A stretch of DNA of 64,000 bases from Marinomonas spartinae (GCF_016461715.1 NZ_JAEMUI010000012.1:80025-144024); one strand, 5' to 3'. Positions 19,164 through 27,184 are shown, numbered from the stretch's first letter. Translations and numbers: made by a program. The notes: generated by a model not told the origin, from the sequence alone.

Positions 19164-20285
19164 ATGAGTGACCAAAGTGAAAAAGTTTTTATGGCAGATC
19201 TAATAGCTCTTGGGCAGAAAGAAAGTGAGTTATCCAAAGCGATGCTCGATATTAGAGCTAGATTACATAGTTTAAGACATTTTGAAGCCCCTAAAAAAAA
19301 TACAATCAATTACGACTCATGGCCAAGTTACAATATGTGGTCATATCAGGATGATGTAAATAAGTTTGGTGAATATTACAAAGATAAATTTACCATTGGT
19401 TTTTGTCAGCATGCTAAAGACTACGGTGATATAGCCAATATCTGTATTACACTTGCAGAATCGATAAAAGAGGCGTGTGATAAGGATTCGCTCGATACTG
19501 ATGACATGGCAGAAGTGGAAGATTTCTGGAAGGAATTAGGAAACCAATTAGCTGATGGTAAGAAATCCTGTGATGACCTAACGGCATCTATTCTTATCGC
19601 TCAGGGCGAAATTGGTGATTTATTGGAGAGTGCGAAAAAAGTCAAAACGTCACACAAAGAAATAATTGCGTCTCTTGTCCGAGACGAATATTCAAAAGAA
19701 ATAAGAGAAGGAAAAGACCCTGAGCAAATTATTAAAGACAAAACGGAGTCTGTGAACAAGAAGATTAAAAAGCTAGAGTCCAAATTAGATGATTTGAGAA
19801 AAGCACGAGACTGGACATTCGGTGTGGCTGGAGGCTCTACCATACTGGTTGTGACTATACCGTTTTCTCCCTTATTGGCTTTAGCCGGCAGTGGTATTGC
19901 ACTTGCGATAGATGACTATAAAGGAAACTTGAAAGAATTGTATTCAGAGCATGACAAACTGGGTAACCTAGAGAAAACAAGTGGATTTTTGAATAGTCTT
20001 GATAAATTAATAAATCAGGCTAACAATGATTTAAAAACACTTAGTGAAGATATTGCTCTCATCAGATCGAGTTTTGAAAATATCAGTAAAAACTTTTCAA
20101 CAAGCGGTAAGCTAAATAAGTTGATTTTTGATACAAAACAGCAGTTGAGAGTCACTTTCATTGATAAGATTATTAGTAAACTTAAGGAGATTGAAAAGAC
20201 TGCTGATGAATATGTAGAAATCGCTGATAAGATGGATTTTATCTTAATTGATAGTTATGACGATTTGGTTAATATTGCCGCTTAA
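19164..20285 (+). CDS. putative alpha-helical pore-forming toxin-like subunit (ClyA/XaxA-like architecture)
   Basis: A 373-residue, almost entirely helical protein with no signal peptide. Long charged amphipathic helices flank a single hydrophobic hairpin at about residues 218-250 (GVAGGSTILVVTIPFSPLL and LALAGSGIALAIDDY). A coiled-coil-rich body with an internal hydrophobic hairpin is the layout of ClyA, Cry6Aa, HBL/Nhe and the XaxA/YaxA subunits. No residue-level signature proves membership. The ATG at 19164 is supported by GGAG at 19152-19155; a GTG at 19161 is possible. It is encoded directly behind the MACPF-like gene, in the same AT-rich cassette. Confidence 0.45.
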   Translation: MSDQSEKVFMADLIALGQKESELSKAMLDIRARLHSLRHFEAPKKNTINYDSWPSYNMWSYQDDVNKFGEYYKDKFTIGFCQHAKDYGDIANICITLAESIKEACDKDSLDTDDMAEVEDFWKELGNQLADGKKSCDDLTASILIAQGEIGDLLESAKKVKTSHKEIIASLVRDEYSKEIREGKDPEQIIKDKTESVNKKIKKLESKLDDLRKARDWTFGVAGGSTILVVTIPFSPLLALAGSGIALAIDDYKGNLKELYSEHDKLGNLEKTSGFLNSLDKLINQANNDLKTLSEDIALIRSSFENISKNFSTSGKLNKLIFDTKQQLRVTFIDKIISKLKEIEKTADEYVEIADKMDFILIDSYDDLVNIAA

Positions 20286-20629
20286 AAAACTAGGTTCGCA
20301 ACTTTGTGCGATCATTGCGATGGCAACTTTCAACTGTTAGCTGCCTTGAATAGTATCTACGGGGAACATTAGTGTTTCCATTAAACTGAACTTTGCAATA
20401 TCAGTTTAATGAATGATGATGTCCCCGGTTAATTATCAAAGCCAAAGAATGCAGCACTACTTAAGTGTAGTTGTATTAGTCCCGACTAGACCTGACACAT
20501 CTTCTTGAAAAGTAGCATGGTCTTAACAGGACAACCACCTCTCAACCCCATTCATACCAAGGGTTTTAAATTTGGAATCAGACAAAAAACACCCTTTAAC
20601 CTCTTAATATAACCAAACCAAACACCCCC
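20286..20629. other. non-coding stretch between toxin-like cassette and phage tail genes
   Basis: No gene is seen. The stretch holds a large stem-loop (20360-20427), a sequence CCCGACTAGACCTGACA near 20482-20498 that could be an insertion-sequence end remnant, and a diverged copy (20569-20589) of the repeat arm found at 17093-17113. Confidence 0.5.
20360..20427. repeat. two-tier inverted repeat after the toxin-like genes
   Basis: Inner arms CATTAAACTGA (20379-20389) and TCAGTTTAATG (20401-20411) are perfect over 11 bases. Outer arms CGGGGAACAT and ATGTCCCCG pair with one bulged base. There is no T-run, so this is a structured end or transposon trace rather than a simple terminator. Confidence 0.6.
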
Positions 20630-20655
20630 AAGCCCATCCTTCCGATGGGCTTTTT
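20630..20655 (+). terminator. intrinsic terminator before the tail gene block
   Basis: AAGCCCATC (20630-20638) pairs with GATGGGCTT (20644-20652) around a 5-base loop, followed by TTTTT. It isolates the cassette from the tail genes on the right, mirroring the terminator at 16981 on the left. Confidence 0.75.
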
Positions 20656-20691
20656 CGTTTCTGTCCTTCCATTTTTATCTAAGGAGTAATC

Positions 20692-21084
20692 ATGCGTCAG
20701 ATGATGTCGCTCGGTGGTTTTGTGTTTTCGCTGAGCGGAGGCACGCCATATGAGGGTTTGCAGCGCACTAGCGACGGCGGTTGGGTCGCGGTGGCGCGAT
20801 ACGGCCAAAAGCCCATGAGCCAAAACACGGGCCAACAGTTGGAAAACATCACCGTCACAGGGACGTGGTTTCAAGGCGATGGCATGGCGAATCTCAACGC
20901 CTTACGCGCCTTACAAAACCAGCGAGCGCCTTTGGTGCTGGCCGATGGCTACGGCAATAACTTAGGCCAATGGACCATCAAACGCTTGCAAGAAAAGCAA
21001 GACAAGATCATCGACGACGGCACCGCCTTCGTCCTCGCCTTCACCATCGAGTTAGAGGAATACGCCAATGACCACCATTCGTAG
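20692..21084 (+). CDS. P2-like phage tail protein U
   Basis: A 130-residue protein with AAGGAG 5 bases before the ATG. It begins MRQMMSLGGFVFSL. ARYGQKPMSQNTGQQLENITVTGTW has the pattern of P2 gpU, a tail-tube terminator-like protein. The reading frame is intact. Its 3' end overlaps gene X by 17 bases, as in P2-like late operons. Confidence 0.8.
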   Translation: MRQMMSLGGFVFSLSGGTPYEGLQRTSDGGWVAVARYGQKPMSQNTGQQLENITVTGTWFQGDGMANLNALRALQNQRAPLVLADGYGNNLGQWTIKRLQEKQDKIIDDGTAFVLAFTIELEEYANDHHS

Positions 21085-21277
21085 CCGTGACGGCGACACC
21101 ATTTCCAACATCCTGTGGATCGCCCTAAAACGCAACGATGACGAGGCGGAAGAAGCCTTGTTCGAACTCAACCCCGGCTTAGAAGCCTACGGGCCAGTGC
21201 TTCCCGCTGGCGTTATTATCGAAATCCCCAACTTGCCAAACAAAGCAGCCGAGACGGTGACCAACATATGGGACTAA
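21068..21277 (+). CDS. P2-like phage tail protein X
   Basis: A 69-residue protein with the LysM-like pattern RSRDGDTISNILW and LPAGVIIEIPNLP, typical of phage gpX, which is thought to hold tail parts to peptidoglycan-like surfaces. Order U-X-D and overlapping ends match P2-like phages. The frame is intact. Confidence 0.8.
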   Translation: MTTIRSRDGDTISNILWIALKRNDDEAEEALFELNPGLEAYGPVLPAGVIIEIPNLPNKAAETVTNIWD

Positions 21278-22245
21278 ACAACCAACCCAACTACTTACCA
21301 AGCGTGCGCGTGAGCGGAGCGGGTGAGCGCATCGACGCCGCAGGCACCCAAAGCGACCAACTCACCATACACATCGACACCACAGGGCAAACATGCTTGC
21401 CAAAAGAGGGCGCGGTGCTCACATGGCTAGAAGGCTACGGCGACAACCTCATCGACAAAGACCAATTCAAAATCACCCGCATCGTGCCGAAACTGTTTCC
21501 GCCCAGCGTCACCATCGTGGCCACCGCCGCGCCGTTTCAGGTGGAAGACAAGACCGGCTTTAAAGAGCGCCGCACACGCACCTTCGAAAACGTCAGCCTT
21601 GCCGACCTGTTCCGCCAAGTCGTCACGCCCCACGGATTCAGCCCACGGGTGGCCAAAGAGTTTGAAAGCATCGTCCTCGAGCACATGGACCAAACCGACG
21701 AAACCGACAGCGCCTTCCTAACCCGCCTCGCACGGGAACGGGACGCCATCGCCAAACCCGTCAACGACCTGTACGTCCTCGCCAAACGCGGCCAAGTGAA
21801 GACCATCACAGGGCAAACCATGCCCCCCGTCGTCGTCAGCTTACCCAGCCAGAACACACCGAGCGAAGGCCAATTCATCAACTGCCAACTCGACCGACCC
21901 AGCCGTAGTGCCATCACCGGCGTCAAAGCCAACTGGACAAACCACAACACAGGGGAAGAACACACCGTACAGGTCGGCACCGCACCGTTCAAAAAACTCC
22001 GCCAACCCAACCACCGCCCAACAAGCCTGCCAAGACGACCTCATCAAATGCCAACGCCAAGGCTCCAGCGTCACCCTCGACGCTCTTATTGACTAGATAC
22101 GGGCAATCAAACTCGTCGCAGAAGGCATCCTCACCTTAAACGACACCTTCCCACCCGAAATGAAAGGCAACTGGTCCATAGACAAAGTCACCGCCCGAGG
22201 TGACAGCAAAGCAGGGTTTCGGTGTACCGTGGTAGCGAGTGAAGT
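21268..22245 (+). pseudogene. P2-like late control gene D, broken by a frameshift and a stop
   Basis: The first 240 codons read as phage gpD (tail tip/baseplate hub): PNYLPSVRVSGAGERID, then FENVSLADLFRQVV and EDSFLTRLA-type segments. At 21985-22010 the frame slips after GTAPFKKL. The conserved continuation QQACQDDLIKCQRQGSS is in the next frame, and an in-frame TAG follows at 22094-22096. Beyond it the same frame resumes KGNWSIDKVTARGDSKAGF, the usual gpD C-terminal motif, to about 22245. Two independent lesions show that the tail module is dead. Confidence 0.8.
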
Positions 22246-22388
22246 GGTTTGTTTTTTTTGTTGGAAGAATGCGAGAAAGTGTTTAGTATCAAGGAATAAG
22301 GATATCCGCATCACACATTTAAACTGTACGTATACGTGACTCTGTGTTGGTATATTACTCCTCAGTTTTTTAATTATAGAATTAAAAT

Positions 22389-23339
22389 ATGACCAATTAT
22401 CTAGAGGCTGGCATCAGAGAGCTAGTCGAAAAATTCCAATCTAATGGCAAACCTTGCCCTTCAACGCAAACAATCGCTGATCGTCGTGCTGGCTATATTA
22501 GCAGTGTCGCCTTAGCTGGTGAGAGTCCCAAAGTAGAAAGTGAATTCTTAGATATAGTTAATGGTATTCAGATTAAAGTTTATAAGCCAACAAAAGAGAC
22601 GAACTTACCTATTACGGTTTATTTTCATGGCGGTTGTTTCGTCAGTGGTGGCTTTGAAACACATGATGTTCAGTTAAGACAAATTGCACTTCTGTCCAAT
22701 TCGATAGTTATTTGCATTAAATACAGGCTTGCACCGGAACATACTTATCCTGCAGCACATGATGATGTATACCAAGCTGTACTTGGTATTAAAGACAATG
22801 GTCACAAGTATGGTGGTGACCCAAAGTGCTTAGTATTTGTTGGTGATAGTGCAGGAGGGCAATTAGCTTTAGCTACGACGCTCAGGCTAAAAAAGTTACA
22901 ACACTGGTTGCCACGCCAGCAAATTCTTATCTACCCAATGTTGGAACCTACAGGTAATTCACAGAGTTACAGAGAAAATGGTTCGGATTATCTTATCACT
23001 GCAAATATGCTTCTTTCTGGTTTTGATTTATATGCAAACAGTGATTCTAGAATAATTATAGAACCAGAACTTAATCTTTTAAGTAGTGACTTCAGCGGGT
23101 TGCCTGTTACGACTATTATCACCGCAGAGTTTGACCCGTTGCGTGACGAGGGTGAGCAACTTTACAAGTTAATGCTTTCACAAGGGGTTGAAGCATACTG
23201 CGAGCGTTATTTCGGAGTCATCCATGGCTTCTTTCAGCTATCCGGTATCAGTGGCTCAGCAAAGCGTTGTATCGCTACAATCTCAAACCAAATAAAGGAA
23301 TTTGGGCGTTTGGGGGCTGAGAGAATAGTCTTGCCTTAA
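22389..23339 (+). CDS. alpha/beta hydrolase, hormone-sensitive lipase-type esterase
   Basis: A 316-residue enzyme with the HSL-family oxyanion motif as HGGCF near residue 80, the nucleophile elbow GDSAGG near 155, the acid in EFDPLRDEGE and the catalytic His in IHGFFQ. It cleaves small carboxyl esters or lactones; the substrate is unknown. The frame is complete, unlike its neighbours on both sides. It lies just right of the phage remnant, downstream of a perfect ACGTATACGT palindrome (22328-22337). Confidence 0.8.
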   Translation: MTNYLEAGIRELVEKFQSNGKPCPSTQTIADRRAGYISSVALAGESPKVESEFLDIVNGIQIKVYKPTKETNLPITVYFHGGCFVSGGFETHDVQLRQIALLSNSIVICIKYRLAPEHTYPAAHDDVYQAVLGIKDNGHKYGGDPKCLVFVGDSAGGQLALATTLRLKKLQHWLPRQQILIYPMLEPTGNSQSYRENGSDYLITANMLLSGFDLYANSDSRIIIEPELNLLSSDFSGLPVTTIITAEFDPLRDEGEQLYKLMLSQGVEAYCERYFGVIHGFFQLSGISGSAKRCIATISNQIKEFGRLGAERIVLP

Positions 23340-23463
23340 GAGTCGAATCGCGCTAAAAAAGTAAGAAATTAAGATCAAAATAGCGGCGAACTCAGGTCAT
23401 CTGGCAAAGATGCTTAGATTAATCTTGGTTTTTAGCGACAGAATATAACAGGGAGGTCACGCC

Positions 23464-23568
23464 ATGAAAAAGCACACTCCCTATATAAAGTACTCAGCCG
23501 TTCAACAGTGGGTTATAGCCGCAGCTGTATTACCCTTGATTGTTATATTCTTAGGAGAAATCAATTGA
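23464..23568 (+). CDS. 34-residue single-pass membrane peptide
   Basis: An ATG with a strong GGGAGGT ribosome binding site 5-6 bases upstream opens MKKHTPYIKYSAVQQW, followed by the hydrophobic span VIAAAVLPLIVIFLG and EIN. The stop TGA overlaps the TTG start of the RidA-family remnant. Either a genuine small membrane protein or the leftover of a transporter; I know no match. Confidence 0.45.
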   Translation: MKKHTPYIKYSAVQQWVIAAAVLPLIVIFLGEIN

Positions 23569-23935
23569 TTGAAACGATAAATTACGAAGGATTCCCTCAA
23601 ATAGCGGGTTCATATCTACATGCGAAAAAGCATAATAAAACGCCTTATATATCTGGATTTGATGCATGCGGAACAGGTGCACAATCATCGGGTTTAGTAG
23701 TGTAAAGTACTGAAATTCTGGGTCAAATAGCTGCAATTCTTGAATGTGAACAGCGGTCAAGAGTGATTTAATAAAACTCATAATGTTTGTAAGAGATATT
23801 GGCTTGTTAGTCTCAATCCGAGAGCAACTTTTTCGATTCTACGATGGATGTCTTCCGGCTTGCTCACTTATTGAAGTATCAAAGTTAATTCATCCAGATT
23901 GGCAAATAGAAATAGAAGTCGTGGTGACGCTTTAA
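23565..23935 (+). pseudogene. RidA/YjgF/UK114-family gene, broken
   Basis: A TTG start at 23565 has AGGAG at 23553-23557. The frame gives INYEGFPQIAGSYLHAKKH and TPYISGFDACGTG, the RidA N-terminal pattern, then meets an in-frame TAA (23703-23705). It resumes in the same frame with EILGQIAAILECE. It then shifts frame near 23745-23760 to VKSDLIKLIMFVRDI and LPACSLIEVSKLI, ending QIEIEVVVTL with stop at 23933-23935. The span equals 124 codons, the normal RidA length. RidA proteins deaminate reactive enamines and imines. The TTG overlaps the preceding stop, so the gene was once translationally coupled to the 34-codon ORF. Confidence 0.65.
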
Positions 23936-23940
23936 GTTCG

Positions 23941-24067
23941 CACATACAAGGCGCTTAAGACGGACAGCAAGCGCGGGGCGGCTTTCGTTCAAATCAGTTT
24001 TATGTGTTTACGGTGGTTATGTTAGGTTTAGTGGGGCGTTTGCAGCCACTGAGCTTAATGTTATGTG
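23941..24067 (+). other. VCR-like attC recombination site
   Basis: The arm from 23941 (CACATACAAGGCGCTTAAG onward to GCAAGCGC) is an imperfect inverted match of the arm at 24036-24067 (GCGTTTGCAG to TTATGTG). Together they enclose about 60 bases with GGCGGCTTTCG, CGGTGGTTATG and a GTTAGGTTTAGTG stretch. Size of about 127 bases, the bulged complementarity and these internal words resemble Vibrio cholerae repeats. It begins 6 bases after the RidA stop, the normal place for attC in a gene cassette. No integron integrase is seen. Confidence 0.65.
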
Positions 24068-24095
24068 TCAGTGTCCATATAATTGGAGAGTATGA

Positions 24096-24419
24096 ATGCA
24101 GTGGATTGCTATTCTTGCCGCTTTAGGCTGGAGTTTACTACAGGTTTTTATTTTGTTTTTATCTACCCAATGTATTTTTAGTCTTATAGAGTATAAATCT
24201 TCAACTGAAAATATGTGTCAAAAATTACTGTCACATTCTATTATATGTCTTTTTTACTCTTTATTTATATTACCATTTATTTCATTGGGATTATTTTATT
24301 TTGCAGTTATAAATATCACTGCTTGGAGTGAACTTGAACCTGCATTTTGGGTGTTTGCAATTTGGTGGGGGGTATTGTTCACTTTTTCTTTCTTGTTATC
24401 GGTAAAAAATCGTATGTAA
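24096..24419 (+). CDS. small membrane protein of unknown function (possible integron cassette gene)
   Basis: A 107-residue protein with three predicted transmembrane helices: residues about 3-31, 47-75 and 85-103. Ribosome binding site TGGAGAG lies 8 bases before the ATG. It starts just after the attC-like site, so it may be the next cassette. No family is recognised and no catalytic motif is visible. Confidence 0.6.
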   Translation: MQWIAILAALGWSLLQVFILFLSTQCIFSLIEYKSSTENMCQKLLSHSIICLFYSLFILPFISLGLFYFAVINITAWSELEPAFWVFAIWWGVLFTFSFLLSVKNRM

Positions 24420-24516
24420 AATCCAATAAAAGGAAATAGATAACAAACAACATAAAATGTGGGCTGATCTGGGTTTATAGCACGCTCTCAAGGTCAAGGG
24501 TTCCAAATTGAACTGA

Positions 24517-24720
24517 ACGGGATGGACTGCCCCTCGTTATCGTGTCGGACAGAACGAAGACAGTAAGTTTCAGACTCTTGTTCATGAGCTCTCCAACTTA
24601 ATCATTAACACGAATGACCAATGTGAGATGCCGTAATCTTGCACTACAGAGTCCGGCACTAGCAAAGTCCAACGCGGACTGCAAGGCTTTTATTTCTTGG
24701 GTTGCGAAAACACCCCACCA
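24517..24720 (+). pseudogene. remnant resembling an M35 (aspzincin) metallopeptidase
   Basis: Frame at 24517 reads WTAPRYRVGQNEDSKF, then QTLVHELSNLIINTND, close to the HExxH...TxD zinc site of M35/Lys-specific metallopeptidases, but with Asn in place of the second His (24583-24597). A stop follows at 24634. One base later the next frame gives NLALQSPALAKSNADCKAF, which fits the family's NADxxxxF region, and a further shift would give ENTPP. At least two frameshifts and the loss of a zinc ligand mark it as a remnant. The assignment rests on short motifs. Confidence 0.4.
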
Positions 24721-24931
24721 AACAAAAATGTCTCTTCACCAGTGATGTAAACGAAGGGGTGCAAGCCATCATTATTGAAAAGTGGCTGTCAGATCATCTA
24801 ATTTCCTTAAAAAGCCGATTTGATTTTACTCGCCCCCCATCTATCACGGATAATTCCCGCTAATGACTCACCCTAGCCGATAAACGGTGTTGGGTGAGCA
24901 ACTCGCATACAAAAAGTGGAAACCCTGTTTA

Positions 24932-27124
24932 ATGGAAATCAAAGTTAATTTTCTCGACAATTTGAGACTTGAAGCCAAGTTTGATGATTTTACCGTGATC
25001 ACCGATCAGCCGATTCGCTACAAAGGGGATGGTTCTGCGCCAAGCCCATTTGATTACTTTTTAGCGTCTTCCGCGTTGTGCGCGGCATATTTCGTTAAGG
25101 TGTATTGCAAAGCGCGTGATATCTCGACGGATAATATCCGCTTGTCACAGAATAATATTGTCGATCCAGAAGACCGTTACAATCAAATTTTCCAGATTCA
25201 GGTTGAGTTACCGGACGATATATCCGATAAAGATCGCCAAGGAATTTTACGTTCTATTGAACGCTGTACTGTTAAGAAGGTGGTGCAAACAGGGCCGGAA
25301 TTTAAGATTGAAACCGTTGCCAATCTGGATGCCGATGCTAACGCGATGTTAATGGGGCAGCCTGATGGTTCGTCCAACACCTTTATTCCTGGGAAAGACT
25401 TACCGCTAGAGCAAACTATTGCCAATATGACGGCGCTGCTGGCAGACCTTGGTATGAAGATTGAAATCTCATCATGGCGTAATATCGTGCCCAATGTGTG
25501 GTCGCTGCATATTCGTGATGCCGCATCGCCAATGTGTTTTACCAATGGTAAAGGGGCATCGAAAGAGAGTGCATTATGCTCGGCTCTTGGTGAATTTATC
25601 GAGCGTTTGAACAATAACTTTTTCTACAATGATCAATTCTTTGGGCTGGAAATCGCCAACAGCGAATTTGTCCATTACCCCAATGAAAAATGGTTTGCAC
25701 TAACAGAAGACGACGCTCTGCCAGAAGGCATCTTAGATGATTACTGTCTGGACATTTATAACCCAGATGACGAACTGCGTGGTTCCCATTTAATCGATAC
25801 CAATTCAGGTAATAAAGAGCGTGGTATTTGTGCCATTCCTTATACACGCCAGTCTGATGGCGAAACGGTGTATTTCCCGTCAAACCTGATCGAAAACTTG
25901 TTTCTAAGTAATGGCATGAGCGCGGGTAATAACCAACAAGAAGCACAGGTTCAGTGCTTGTCGGAGATTTTAGAGCGTGCCGTTAAACGCCAAATTATCG
26001 AAGACGAAATTGTTTTGCCTGATGTGCCTATGGAAGTCTTGGCGAAATACCCAAGTATTCTGGCAGGAATTCAGGCTCTGGAGGAGCAAGGCTTTCCCAT
26101 CCTAGTGAAAGACGCTTCCCTAGGGGGGCAATTCCCGGTAATGAATGTGACGCTGATGAATCCTAAAACGGGTGGTGTCTTTGCCTCGTTTGGGGCGCAC
26201 CCAAGTTTTGAAGTGGCTTTGGAGCGTAGCCTAACGGAATTAATGCAAGGCCGTAGTTTCGAAGGTTTGAACGACGTACCTAAACCCACATTTAACAGCA
26301 TGGCGGTGAGTGAGCCTGAAAACTTTGTTGAACACTTTATCGATTCTACTGGTGTGATCTCTTGGCGTTTCTTCAGTGATAAGCAGGATTACGAGTTCTG
26401 TGAGTGGGATTTCTCTGGCACCAGTGAGGAAGAGTCCAGTGCACTGTTTGGCATCTTGGAAGGCTTAGGCAAAGAGGTGTATGTTGCACAACTCAGTGAC
26501 TTAGGTTCGTCCGCTTGCCGTATTTTGGTTCCAGATTATTCTGAAGTGTATCCAGTGGAAGATTTAGTCTGGGATAACACCAATAAGGCTTTGGATTACC
26601 GTGAAGATATTCTCAATCTGCATTCGTTAAGTGACAAACAGCTTGCCGACTTAGTGACGCGTTTAGAAGACAGTCAGCTCGATAACTACACCGACATTGC
26701 TACGCTGATTGGTATTGTGTTTGATGACAATACGGTGTGGGGCCAGTTAACCATCATTGAACTGAAGATACTGATTTATTTGGCCCTGGGTGAACACGAA
26801 GAGGCGTTAGAGCTAGTTGGTGAGTATCTACAATTTAATGACAACACCGTAAAACGTGGCCTCTTCTATCAAGCCATGAATTGCGTGTTAGAAGTGACGT
26901 TAGACGATGAGTTAGCGTTGGAAGACTTTATTCATAGTTTTAATCGCATGTTTGGCAAAGAGGTGATGGAAAACGTCGTTGGCTCCGTGACGGGTGAGGT
27001 GCGTTTTTATGGCCTGACAAAAACCAGCATGCAGCTTGAAGGCATCGAGCCTCATTTACGCTTGATTGAAAGCTATAAAAAACTTCATCAAGCCCGTCAA
27101 GCGAACGCAGGGAAGGTATCGTAG
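24932..27124 (+). CDS. ycaO: OsmC-domain/YcaO-domain fusion protein
   Basis: Residues about 1-140 are OsmC-like (RYKGDGSAPSPFDYFLASSA, with the Cys in LCAAYF and a second Cys in IERCTVKK). From about residue 150 the protein follows E. coli YcaO: FIPGKDLPLEQTIA, PNVWSLHIRD, CFTNGKGASKESALCSALGE and FIERLNNNFF. YcaO proteins use ATP to activate amide backbones; E. coli YcaO is linked to methylthiolation of ribosomal protein S12. The ATG at 24932 (MEIKVNFLDN) is chosen over a TTG at 24887, because the N-terminus then fits OsmC folds. No peptide precursor or partner cyclase lies nearby, so a RiPP role is unlikely. Confidence 0.88.
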   Translation: MEIKVNFLDNLRLEAKFDDFTVITDQPIRYKGDGSAPSPFDYFLASSALCAAYFVKVYCKARDISTDNIRLSQNNIVDPEDRYNQIFQIQVELPDDISDKDRQGILRSIERCTVKKVVQTGPEFKIETVANLDADANAMLMGQPDGSSNTFIPGKDLPLEQTIANMTALLADLGMKIEISSWRNIVPNVWSLHIRDAASPMCFTNGKGASKESALCSALGEFIERLNNNFFYNDQFFGLEIANSEFVHYPNEKWFALTEDDALPEGILDDYCLDIYNPDDELRGSHLIDTNSGNKERGICAIPYTRQSDGETVYFPSNLIENLFLSNGMSAGNNQQEAQVQCLSEILERAVKRQIIEDEIVLPDVPMEVLAKYPSILAGIQALEEQGFPILVKDASLGGQFPVMNVTLMNPKTGGVFASFGAHPSFEVALERSLTELMQGRSFEGLNDVPKPTFNSMAVSEPENFVEHFIDSTGVISWRFFSDKQDYEFCEWDFSGTSEEESSALFGILEGLGKEVYVAQLSDLGSSACRILVPDYSEVYPVEDLVWDNTNKALDYREDILNLHSLSDKQLADLVTRLEDSQLDNYTDIATLIGIVFDDNTVWGQLTIIELKILIYLALGEHEEALELVGEYLQFNDNTVKRGLFYQAMNCVLEVTLDDELALEDFIHSFNRMFGKEVMENVVGSVTGEVRFYGLTKTSMQLEGIEPHLRLIESYKKLHQARQANAGKVS

Positions 27125-27154
27125 CGATTGGGGCGATTAAATAGCTTTGTGTAC

Positions 27155-27184
27155 AAAAAGCGTTTCAAATGAGACGCTTTTTTT
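27155..27184 (+). terminator. intrinsic terminator of the OsmC-YcaO gene
   Basis: AAAAAGCGT (27155-27163) pairs with ACGCTTTTT (27174-27182). Three further inner pairs close on an AAAT loop, and a run of T follows. Confidence 0.85.

Larger units (their letters stand above)
16388..22245 (+). mobile_element. decayed P2-like prophage remnant at the dusA integration hotspot, with inserted cargo
   Basis: Elements with DusA-type integrases are known to insert at the 5' end of dusA. Here the 5' end of dusA is followed by a 37-codon integrase start, a phage-like gene ending in a terminator, an AT-rich two-gene cassette, a second terminator, and P2-like tail genes U, X and D (D broken). Capsid, terminase, replication and lysis genes are missing. 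I did not find a second copy of the dusA 5' sequence within the window, so the right boundary is uncertain and the element is probably immobile. Confidence 0.7.

Noticed and set aside
20460..20500. CCCGACTAGACCTGACA as an insertion-sequence end
   Set aside because: There is no transposase, no matching opposite end and no target duplication. It is listed only as a possible trace.
21427..22074. Long minus-strand open frames of 88, 157 and 77 codons opposite the tail genes X and D
   Set aside because: These are shadows caused by GC-rich codon use in gpX and gpD, which have clear phage homology on the plus strand.
22328..22337. ACGTATACGT palindrome before the esterase as an operator
   Set aside because: A single 10-base palindrome with no second copy or adjacent regulator is too weak to claim.
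24420..24470. TAACAAACAACATAAAATGTGG, looking like the left half of another attC site
   Set aside because: No complementary right arm of the expected spacing was found, so a second site is not supported.
24932..27124. YcaO gene as part of a RiPP natural-product cluster
   Set aside because: Fused to OsmC and YcaO-type in sequence, with no precursor peptide, cyclase partner or dehydrogenase nearby.
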